From Lunularia cruciata (taxonomy: Eukaryota; Streptophyta; Marchantiopsida; Lunulariales; Lunulariaceae): 64,000 nucleotides of DNA. The stretch is taken from the NCBI GenBank assembly GCA_948567375.1, contig OX419759.1, forward strand, positions 16,026,744 to 16,090,743, given 5' to 3'. The position numbers and the translations under genes are program-made. The notes beneath the pieces are model-generated. The model did not search any database, was not told the DNA's origin, and saw nothing but the letters and a program-made list of their open reading frames with translations. Of the stretch, positions 22,901-34,900 are shown piece by piece. Every line of letters starts with the position of its first letter. Positions within the stretch are counted from its first letter, which is position 1.

Positions 22901-25900
22901 ATAGCGAGGCACTTGCCTGTAACGATCCAGCATCAAGTTGCTCGGATGCCGGTCACCAAGACCCAGAAGGTAACCCACCTGGAGTGACAAGTTCCAACTT
23001 CTTAACTTCTGTATTGTTATCAGTGACTAGTGGGCTGAGATGATAAGAGCACTATAGTAGACACGGGCACTCGATAAAACAGAAGGAGGAGAAGTAAATA
23101 CAAAACCGTTCAAGTTTCCGTGTATTACCATGCTCATTACTCCGAGGCTCCGAGTATAGTTGGTGCGACGATCAAGCCAGACCTCAGAGCTCCGACTTTT
23201 TAGCCACAAGACCTGTCAATCACGCAGGAAATATGATAGTAAGATACTTTATGAGGTAACAGCATGTGTTGACTCCCAGCACTCCTTGATAACGCCATTA
23301 TCGAACAAATGATGAGAGGTCCAAAAATCAAAGACGGAGGAAACACAGCATTTCGAAGCATGCATAGACAGATAAAAAACAGAGGAGCCCGCCAATGGAA
23401 AGACCAACACTTAGATGAGCTACGCTTCGTTACTCTCAACGCGGGGGGCAAACAAACAAGCGCAGACGAACAAAGTCGGTCAAGTACCACCGTACATAAC
23501 CGACTAGTGCTACACGTTTGCTTAACCACACCTATCGCAACCAATGCATGTATATTGTTCGGAATAGGACAAAACTCGTAAACACGACCACAACGGACGT
23601 GGTTCCAGGACTCTATCAACCCTACAAAAGCGATAGTGAACTGTTCGTCCAGTTAACTGACAGGTATGTTGCTGATTGGCTGGAGTAATTACCAGCTCCT
23701 ATTAAATCCGCTCCTGGCCATCTGTTCCTGTAGTACATACTCACCTGACTCTTCCCTTTTCCATCCCATTTAATATTTCATTGCTGCAATCAAACGGCAT
23801 AAAAAGTATCGCGAGGACTTCTTACCTTGGCTAGATCATTGCCAGGCGTAAGTTCCAAGGCATGCTCAAAGACTTCCACCTTCGCCATAAGTGTCAAATG
23901 TTCATAATCAGGCGCAAAAGCCAACATATGACGATGTTCCGTGTTCACGGCGACCTGGAAACCACAACCTTTCATATAAGTACTTAGATCATACAATGTG
24001 CGCACAAGACACAATTGTGAACGCAGTAAGCACATGACTCAGGTTACGAATGTATCTGACACTGCCTGAATAGATAAAATAGATATACAAGATTTAGTTG
24101 TTGTCAGCTTAGCTTTTGGTCTCTGGTCCCTTAAGAACTTAGTCCACAGTACTGTAGTACACCCAGATACATGGCATTATTGACGACAGGTAATTCCTGC
24201 ATAGAACACTAACCTTCCGAACATCACGATACTCACGGATGAGCTGGTGCAAGGTGTCGCAATTGGGAACCCATCCTATCAGACCACTATTAGGTGACAA
24301 TGGAATGACTGAGTAGCGTTGTATCGACAGATCTTTCTCCGCTGTGAGTCGAGAATTGGCCAACAACGTATTTACCAGTCCAAACAGCTGCATTCAAACA
24401 CAAAACAACATAAAGAACTTGCTTCCGTCTTTAAGCTTAAAATATGCTAAATGTGGCGTAGCTTGACAGTGCAAAGCTTGATATACCTCCTATACACTTA
24501 CACGAATAAAACATATTAGTCAAGATGAACCAAAGAAGTCAAGCTACTGTCCTGACTTCATGCAGTGGGAATCACTTCTGTTCAGCTTGGCAAGTAAAGT
24601 TCATGATGCTTAAGAGTACATGTTGAGGAATGGAATATAGGACCAGTTTTAAGCAGCTCAGTTGCATACCCACGCCTGACCAGACTGACTCTGAATTTGA
24701 CAGTAAGATAGTAAGTAAGAAACTTCATAACTGTCAGTTACATAGAGAGGTACGCACACGTATATTCAGACATGAGAGCAGAAGCTGTTCGAAGAACGGG
24801 GGATCCAGAACTCATTACGTGCAAATGGTGTGCATATAAAATGTAAACACACGTATACATGCATACAAGGTTAGTAGCGTGATGTCTTAGATGATTATTT
24901 AGTGTGTGCATATATCCCTGTAGTACAGAGTGTGTGTGACCTTGAGAAAACAGCTTGAGAGCGAGCAAGTGTAACCTTGAAGAGGGCATGACATTTTGAC
25001 ATGATCATAATGTTAATGTTTGGACACAGACAGCATAACTCTCAAAAGAAGAATCCTTAGACACTCCAGGAGCGAGCGCATGAGGTCTGGGGATAACCCC
25101 TGCATGCTCTATGTCAGCATGAGCTCGTCAAAACTAATATACAAAAGGAAGTAGCAGTTTTTCATAGTAAGTCAAGCAAAATCTGCATAACAACACTCAC
25201 TCAGTGCCTTCGCTGGATGCAAATGCCAGTACCCCTCATCCCGAGTTCCTGTACTTTCGCTCATGAGTGCCAAGGCAACCCCGGGACTTCCTGAATGTGT
25301 TGCCCAGTAGAAGAAACAAGAGGGTAGGGAGATCCCAGTTAGTGACAGCCTGCCTTTGTGCCTTTGACACATCGAAACTAGAATCACACGTCCAAACAGC
25401 TATGGATTAAATCAGAATGGAGGCAAACAAACTCAACAGTCGGCAACAATCAACTGAGCTGAAGGTGAGTATCTGACTTGAATATCACCTATAAGTTGAG
25501 AATTGTGAGACATATCTGTTAAATCTTGTAGGGTGAAGATTATAACTGACAAGCGGAAAGTAAATCACAAACAGAATATACAGCATTTACAATTGCAGAA
25601 TATCTGAGATCAAGTCTAGCAGAAAAGATGTGCAGTTAAGTACAAGCATTCACACATTGCAGAGGGCAGAGATCCAAACTCAGCATGAACAATTGAGAAT
25701 GGATGTTAGTGAGCACTGAAAGAAGCCCTTAAGTAGTAAATCGCAGTGACACAGGACTGTTAGTGGACGACTGAGGAGTGTATCATCAATACGCATTCGT
25801 ACATAGTCGAGATTACGCGGGTATCCAGTACATATTCTGAAAAATCACATATGCTAGTGCTATGCGAACGCCTAGAGAATGTATATGAGTAATGGGAGCA

Positions 25901-28900
25901 GAAGCCTAGAGAGTACATAGTTCGTTGTTAAGTGAAGATGTCAGTGAAAGGCGGAACGAAGTAGTGTGTGTACAAAGAAATCTCTGGAATAGAAGGGGTG
26001 ATAGAATAAATCACGACCGTTAAGAATCACATTCCCGTTCCACAGACTATTTTGATGGGTCAACCTTATCAGGTAGTATAGGAACAAGAAATCTCTGCAA
26101 TACGAAGCTTGGTTAAGGCATTCAGCAATTATTTGGAATCACTTTCCCATTCCACACAGACTCCTCTGATGGTTAAACTTTACCCAGATAAATTGAAATG
26201 CCGTACCTGCATGACCCGTTCATCCTGTCGTAAATCTTCATGACCCTTCAGGAGGAAAGTATATTCAACACCATCACTGCCATAGATTGTGCATTTTCGT
26301 GGACGTTGCTTTGAAGTTATAACCATCAATTGAGGTGCAAAGCTTGCAATCGTAACCACGTCCACTCCTGAAAATATTTACGAATGGTTTGCTGAATTCA
26401 TCAATTCAGCATAACGAAAACGTCAAATAGTCCGCAGCTGACTTAGTTCGAGGAGAAGAACTGACAACGCCGTTCTGGCCCAACTTTCCTCCCTGCGTAT
26501 AAATATCAGGAATACCTACCCTTGACTAGCCATCAAAACTCAAGGTAAGAACCTATCTACTCAAAAACCAAGCACATACCTGCCCTATATGTTCCAGGAA
26601 CTGCAATCTCCAGGGGTCCTGCCGATACTAGTTCAGGTGAAACATTCTGCATACACACACATGCAGTGTTACTCAGGATCCACTAAACGTGCCGAACAGT
26701 ACATGCTTCCCGTCCTACTGCTAAAAAGTATAGATTGCCGATTGCACGAGAAAACTTTGATCTGTGGAAGGCACCATTTTCCTGGGACACGGTGGAGAAA
26801 GAGAGTTTTATCTTAGCACGTCATGCTAGAAGTAAACAAAACTTGAAGACATACACCAAAGTAGAAGTCGCATCAGGAGCAATCTAATATGGCCATTTGC
26901 TGCTTATCTAATTCAGACATTTTGAATTGTCGAGGAGAACAAGGATAACAGTGTGAGTGATGAACACGAATCCAACTATACCTGCAACTCCAATGTCGTC
27001 AGACTTGGAAGTTGCTTGTTTATCCGCTTGAAGACGTGATAGTAGAGATCCCATGCCTGAAATCATGAAATCACGTCATAACCAGATGACTCTTAACTCC
27101 ATACCGACGTCTGACCGGACTGACTCTGACATTTGATGGTAACATGACTCTTACCTTATGAGCAAAATGTTTTGCCAGGAAGATTAAGAGAATTATTCAA
27201 AGATGTAGAAAAGGTTCGTTAAAATCCAAAATCTCATCACAGTGTTGATTGCAACCAAACACCCTTAAAAATTAGAATTGCTTGCAACAGTATGCCCTCG
27301 TGGAAAAGCCCTTGGCAATCTTATAGACGGACGTGTATAATCCACAAATTAGTTTTACTACTTTGGCTCGAAGATGATCCACAGTGTAACGTTTTCAGTA
27401 GCAAATCAGACGTCAGTTCATTTAGTCAGATCAACTATTTGATGCACACCATTACCTGAGTAAGTTCAGCCTCTTTGCCTGTACGACGGTATTTCATGCA
27501 CCACTCGTTTGCCTCTGCAAGTTCACGCCCGTAGGTCTGGACGACGTAGCCAACAGGATGTAACCAAGCATTTATTGGTGAGATCAACCAATTTGCTAGT
27601 CGAAGTCTACTGAACGGCCCCATCAATGTCAGCGTCTAGGAAATACAGGCTGAACAATCCTGATGTGGCAGAATGTCTGTTCAAGAGACCTTAACGAATA
27701 ACTCTAATATAACCAACCATTTCAGACTACCGGAATACATCGAATATTCCGAACAATAGAGGGAAAGATGACACCTAGTTTAACCCAGTTTGCCAAACCC
27801 GTTGACAAGAAAAGTTCATCTGTCCATGGTCCTTACCTGCACAAAGGAATGCTCATTCAAGGTCACGGGACCTTCGTTCTCTAGAGTAGCATGAAGTGGG
27901 GCCAACACATTGAGCATGCCCTCAGGATTCCTCTCTCCAAAGTACAGTCTACTCGCTTCCTCCAGAGCTTCATGCCACATCTCATGCCACAGTATCGCTA
28001 CTCTTATCAACTCCTTTGACACCATCTGTGCCTATATATCTCAAGGCAAACATGGTACTGGTCAGTAAGGGAAACCAGATAGTAAATGCATATTGACTGG
28101 GGAGATAGTCAGGTAGTTATCGAGCTAAATGCCTGACCCACTAGCTGACAGGCCCCTCGTGTTTGATGTAGTGAATAATCATACTGTGTTGCATTATATT
28201 AGGAGGAGAGCCTGAGAAAATGACACGACCGACTTTTATAGTGAACAATGAACTTGCTGTTGAGATGACACGAGGGCGCCATAACGGCATAGATTAACAT
28301 ACTAACCTCCTCAACCAAGCGATTACTATGTCGACGAACTTTATCAACAACTTGTTGAGCAGCAGTACGACGAATTGAGCTTATGGATTTGCAGGCCACC
28401 AGCAAAGGATACATAAGCGCCTGCAACAACAACAGCTCTCATTAGTGAGAGTGCAGGCTGGTGGATGGCTATGCGAGCATCCTTATAAGATGTATGAGTG
28501 GGAGCAGAAGCCTGTTCCGAACGGGGCATCCACAACCACATAGGACAGAACCGATGCAAACCGAAGACATGCAGATCTAAGCAAGTACACGCATTCAAGT
28601 CTAAGCAACTCGATATTGACAAAAACACACGTTGCAGATCGATGCAAAGCAGCAGCGAAAATTGATATATTCTATGAACATGTCGTGTAATGGAATACAG
28701 AATCCGTTGTAAACAACCCAGTTCCATACCCTAATTCCATGAACAAAATATGGAATTTAATATGTAGAGTAGTACGCAGCATCTAATGAAGAACGCATGC
28801 CTTTACGAGCAAGGTGATGCAAAAGAGCAGAGTATGCATTTCAAAGCAAAGGGGAACCATACAGCAAGAAGGAAACATATTGTTAGCGTGTGGTAGATGG

Positions 28901-31900
28901 GTAGTAGCAAACTGTGTATGAGGATATGAGGAAATGAGAGCCGACGCCGTTTGAGGAACGGGAGATCCGGAACTCATTAAGTGCATATGAAGTGCAGACT
29001 GGATATTAGGAGGTGATAGCAGACTGGATATAGGATATCAGAGCAGAAGCCATTGGAAGAACGGGAGATCCAGAACTCATTAAATGCATATGAAGTGCAG
29101 ATGGAATGTAAACATGATATTGAGAAATGAGGACAGACGCGTTCGAGGAACGGGAGATCCAGTACTCATTGACTGCAAATGAGATGCACGATATGTAATG
29201 TATACAAAAAACGTGCAAGGCGAAATTAGTATAAAACCGGGAAAGGAGATGAAATGGAAAAAACTGATCGAATGTAAGCAGAAGTAAACACCATCTAGAA
29301 ACAATTAAAGAGTAACACTTGTATACTAATAGCATGCATCGGATAAACAGTAATAGATCAACAGAGCATGTACAGGAAACAAAGCTCAACGGGAAACGAC
29401 AGCCTAACGAGCCAGAGGAGAAAGATTAAGTTCATCTGAAGTTGGAAATCGTGTAAAAGCCATGCAATCGACAGTCGAATCAGGCAGACCGAGAGCATAA
29501 AATCGCTCAGAGAAAGGGGGGGAAGTAGAGCGAAGCATTAGAGGACAGAATATAGGTAAATGAGAGCAGCGTGTCCTATGAACACATGAGTCCTAAAACA
29601 CTAAAGCAGCTGAAGGAAGCAGAAGGCAGTCATAGTAAGCCTCCTCAAAAGCACGTACAGATAGTGTAGTGATAGACAGTTTGGATAGAAAGAGGACTGG
29701 ATATGAAGAAATGAGAGCAGAAGCCGTTCTAGGAACGGGGGATCCAGTGTACATCACAGCGCGCTCTGTGAGCACATAAGTTCCAAAACACTAAATACAA
29801 GAACATAGAGCTCTATCTCGTGCATGAACATTGAAAGACAACTCCTGTAACCTGAGGATGCTCTTCCCCGATCTTGACCAGTAATTCCTGGATCAGATCT
29901 CGGACGGCGACCGTGTTGGAGTGGATCCGAGCAATAATTTGTGGTAAAACTACAAGCCATGTGTCGATATTCACGCGTGTAAATCCATCTTGTAGGGCAT
30001 CTTGGACATGCTTACAGGCCCCGTGATTAAACCATAACGTAAGCAACCTCAAAATATCCTGCAATTTTATATCATCAAATCAGTAACTTTATCGTAAGGG
30101 CTCCGTGAACTCATAACGCATTGACCAAAGAATCTGAAAACAATGATTCGCTCTGTAGAGAACACTCAAAGTCTCCAAATATGCAAATGCCTTAGATAAA
30201 GGCAGCATAAACGGATAACTGAAGTTAATTATCAACCACTACCTTCATTTCCCAGTAGTTTCTTAGTGCAAAATTGTGATGTCTAGCATGACAAGGGACC
30301 TACAAAGAAGAATGGAGACGGGCAACAAAGCGTAGAAAAATAGAACTAGCTCTTCTAAGTACAGACAACCGTCATAGTGACATACCTGCAAACTGTCATC
30401 TCCACCCTTTGACGCCGATGCATGCTCAATCGAGCAGAAATAGCCAGTAACCGCAGCAACTACGTGATGAGCGGCAACTCCAGGTTGCCCTGCTTTGGTG
30501 TAATGAGAGACTGCAGCAGTGTTGAAGAGTGCCCACTTGTGCCAAGCCTTTGACCAGCCTCGAGCCAATTCAGTTGCACTTCTGAAAGCCATCAAAATCT
30601 CTGCATTGTCCAAGGAAGGGGTATTAGTGGATCTTCATAAATACTTGGTTCTAGCACGAGTTTCAACAAGACAATCTACTTGATAAAAACTCTCAACGTA
30701 GAGTTTCGTTCTGGGGTCCTTGACACAAGTCCATAATTAGGATGAGACGTGACTTCCTCTCAGATACCCTCTTAACCATTATTTCACTGACGTTTGCTTT
30801 TATCTTCCCTCGGATACAGATCTGCAAAGGATGATTCTTACTGACAAATGCGCCATACATAGTTTTAGAGGTCTGAACCTTGTATTTGAAAATTATCCAG
30901 ATTCGGGTGGAGATTCCATCGCCAGGCCCCGAGTTTCAAATGCACACGTGCTAGCAAAGGAATAGCTGAACCGGTTGTACCGCTGATGAGAGGTGTGGAG
31001 CTCGAAAGCATCACTGCACCGTTGAAGGAGGTGGAATTGGTAAAACCCATGTTACCGTTGAATTGGAGATCAATCAACTCTTTACCTAGGCTCTTCCGTA
31101 CAACATATACACGAGGACCAAATTGTCAGATTTCCATGATCAAATATATATGCTACATGGGGATGGTACATGGATGACCCATGCATTATGAGGAGATGGA
31201 GCGACACACAAGTACTTGAACTAAAAAAATTTATTACTCTCGTGGGCAGAAAGGGAATACCAAATCAGCATTCGCCATGAAGACTCCGACCAGGAACCTC
31301 CTATGCTATAAACAAATCAGCTTAAATTTGAATCGCCCACCAAATCAGCAGATTCTCAGATCATGGAACAAAAAGGTCAAAAGATACCTGAAGTCGTTTG
31401 AATGTTTCTTGACGCCTTGATTCATATGCCCAGCAATACTTCAGATAAGCCAGCATGATTTGTGGCGGGCCGTTAAAATGCAAGCCCTCTGATGAAGGAT
31501 CCTCAGGATCATACTACCAAACGACATAATTAAGAATGAGGTCTTTTTTACAGAGAAGAAGGTGGAAACAAAATATCTAAAATGATCTAATCTGTCTATG
31601 TGCATATTACATATATAAAGATGCACAAATTGCATATCTGAACTTCTGTGCCAGTCGTTATCTTACTTGCATCAGCTTAAGGAGACAAGCTTTTGCATGC
31701 CGCAGTCGTCCACTTTTGCGACACAGGGATGCAAACTTCAACCATGTCTCAATGTCGTCCCTCAACGGTGGTGCCAACGTCCGTACTGCCAGCAGTGCTT
31801 GCCAAACCTTCAAATATTCCGTTCAATCAGGTTTCAGGAACGAGACTTCTCTTCTGATAACATACGACAGCAATTCTGAAGGACGATAAGCCTTTGTCTT

Positions 31901-34900
31901 ACCTCCACTTTTTTCTTTGTGCCTAGAATCCGATCACTCCACATCTTCCGTATCAATGCTCCTCGGGCGTCAGGGCTTCCATTTGAGTTTCGGAGAGTAA
32001 CGTAGTCAATAACCTGCTCAATTGGTGAAAGTTTTAAGAATTTGAAGGATTCTTTAAAGCAAGACACTTTCAAGATAAACATAGACTCTTATCTGATAAG
32101 GGAAAAGAGCTGCAACAGATGTTCTCACAGGTGATCAAAACCGACGATGAAAAGAACCTTATGTCAGGTAACGCCGCTACTTGCATACGATGCTACCACA
32201 TATTGCACTACCTAGCATGAGATGCATCTCTAGTGCAAGTCCATTTGACTAAAATTTTAGGATAGAAACCAACCTCTTCTAGTTCAGCAAGTTGCTGAAC
32301 TCGCACCATGTTGCTATATGCCCGATCATAGCTTTCCAGCACCTACAAGAAGATAAAAGTGAATCAGAAAATGACTTCTGCTCTCTTTGACCAAAGCACT
32401 AGAAGACTATCAGGATAAAGAAATAATTACTCCGCAATAGCGGTATTTAACAAAGGTACATCCAGTTCAAAATCCAGAATTGTCTTAAAGACAACCGTGC
32501 TCTAGAAATTTTATCTCCACGGAAGGCTTCGGCAACTTACAAGTGCAGCAAGCTCCGTGGCAAGACAGTTGCGAGCATTTTCGACATACTCCCTGGCTTT
32601 ATCATACTGCAACCGGAAAACAATATAAGTTGGGAAACTGCTTCATCAACGGAATTCCGAGTCGAACTTGCAGTTACTTTTGACAAATGCCACCTTAAGA
32701 CTGGAGATGCGTAAAATACTGGCAGGTATGAGCGCAACCTTCTGTCTCCTGACACACAGAACGGCTCGAAAGAAAGCTCCATCACTACTCCCACTCCCAC
32801 TTCCTGTAGCAGAGTGGGTTGACATCCGTACGTTGGGATCACTTCCATCGTCAAGACAGGATACGTACTGCTCCATCTCATCCCACTCTTCCATATTCCA
32901 CGCTGCGCTTGCAGCCTGTACATGCGATCTCAAGGTAGTCAGATAGCTTACAACTAGCTGGTTGTGAACCGTACGTTGACCTCCATGCTCCCTGCCAGTA
33001 AAACTACATGCAATAGTCCAGGATGCTCTATAGTTCAGAATCAAGCAATACGCATCATGGTCACTTCTTTCGACAAACTGGAGGACCTTTCTCCAAACTA
33101 CAAAATGATTTCCTCTGTGACCATACCTGAATCCAAGGTTACCAGAGTGGAATACTCGCAAAAATTAGAAGTTCAGGTAGTGTTGGTACTATGAGAAAAA
33201 CTTTGCAGAGTTTATATTCTCGCTCCAGTGAAGGAAACCTAAGAACTACTACTATTGTAGTAGAATTTGGAGTAGTCCCTATTTGTAGAATTTGGAATAT
33301 GGAGTAGTAGATGAGTAAAATTTGGGGTAGTCTCTACTCACCAGGTGCCAGCAATTACTTGCAAACTACGCTCAAGATATTTTTCCTAGTTTTGATATTA
33401 TGAGAGAAGCTTTCCACGGATTTCTTGTCCTCAATCCATGAAGGAAAGCTGAAAAATACTAGCATTGAAGATGAATGGAATTTAAGATAGTTACTGATCG
33501 CCAATGCTAAAATTAAACCTGCACACTACAGCAAGAAAGAGCCTTTGATTGAATTGTTTCCTGAGGACGAAGAAGAAAACTTCATACAAAACCTTGGTCT
33601 CCGCTTCCACAACCCTCGGGGAGAATAAAACATACCATGGGAGCCATCTCCAGTCTACGCGCGGGTTCAGCAGGCGCCCAAGACTCCCGACAAAGTTTGT
33701 TCAACTCCTCCCAACGTGCTAAAGCGGCAAGACACCTCATTTGCCCTGCAATGCGAATGAAATTCAATACATACGATTTGTAGATATAACCTCTTTGAGT
33801 ATAATAGTAAAGCTCCACACATCAGAAGGAAAGGTCCTTCTTTCTGATATAGAGTCGCCCAACTGGGCTGTCCCGACTAATGCTGCTTAGCATACTTCAT
33901 CAGGTGGGAATAATGGATAGAGGGTCTGTAATATACTTCATTAAAGGCCCTCTATCCATTATCACGTTAGCAGCTACGCAACATCTAAAGTAATACAATA
34001 TCTTCACAGTTTTAGATGGACGCACCTAAAGTTGCCTCTTGTTTGCTATCAGGTCCTTGATTTTGGCTGTCAGCTCCTTGACTTTGGCTACATTTTTTCT
34101 CGTAAGCTTCAAGAGCTTCCTCCCAACGCTGCAATTTCTCATACCTGTGCTTCCGGAACAAGCTTGTCAACTGTACTGTACTTTATGACCAGTGTGAGGT
34201 GGACCGCAGCACGATCATTAACTTAGAGAACACAAGGCAAGCACAAAGGTATGAAAAATGAATAATCCAATTTGGTACAGTTTGAAAGTGGTTCCAACAC
34301 TAATATCGCTATCAAGTATCGAGCTAGCTTTAGTTTTTGAGCTGGCTGGGGGGCCACTTGTACGAAAGCAGATCAACCTTCAGCAAAAGTATGTAAAGCA
34401 TAGATGCACAAGTAGTAACAACCAGGCGGAGACTAAAAGTTCTTACCATGTCTCCTTCAACACAACATTTAAGTGTGTCTGTGCATACACCAAAATGCCC
34501 ATCGCAGCCTATAAAACGGGAAGGTGAAAACCATTAAGCTTGAAATATTCCGTAGTTAAATTGACATGTATTCCCAGGAGTCTAGGTCAAAATAGTCTGG
34601 ACGCTTGGACTCGACAAGACAAAGATGAAATCACATAACTTTTGAAGAAACAGGATTAGATCAGAGCATCACAATGTATCAACACATGACGATGTACTTT
34701 GTAACGTACTCAAGTTAGAAATATATACAATAAGGCCAAAAGACCTGAAGTACATTCCAAGGGTTTGAGATCTACACCGGGAAAGTTGAACTACCGTATC
34801 ATTATCTAATATATTGTTTAATACAATCGGGGGAGATTAACCTAGCACCTATTTTAATATGTTTAGTGTAAACTCCCTCTCCTTAATTCGGTTGAACCAG

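Larger units (their letters stand above)
14253..26646 (-). other. TOR: TOR exons 48-55: PI3K-like kinase domain
   Basis: Exons: 26646-26580, 26367-26207, 24387-24214, 23954-23826, 23212-23129, 22978-22917, 22728-22656, 14387-14253. The N-lobe has ITSKQRPRK and [17 protein letters not shown] with the ATP-binding Lys. The catalytic loop [13 protein letters not shown] and the [10 protein letters not shown] motif are both intact. The activation segment is split after EKFPEK by the 8.27-kb intron and resumes with [15 protein letters not shown]. Exon 53 ends at 22917 with CAG followed by GCAAGT, a GC-AG intron donor. These residues predict an active kinase. Confidence 0.95.
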
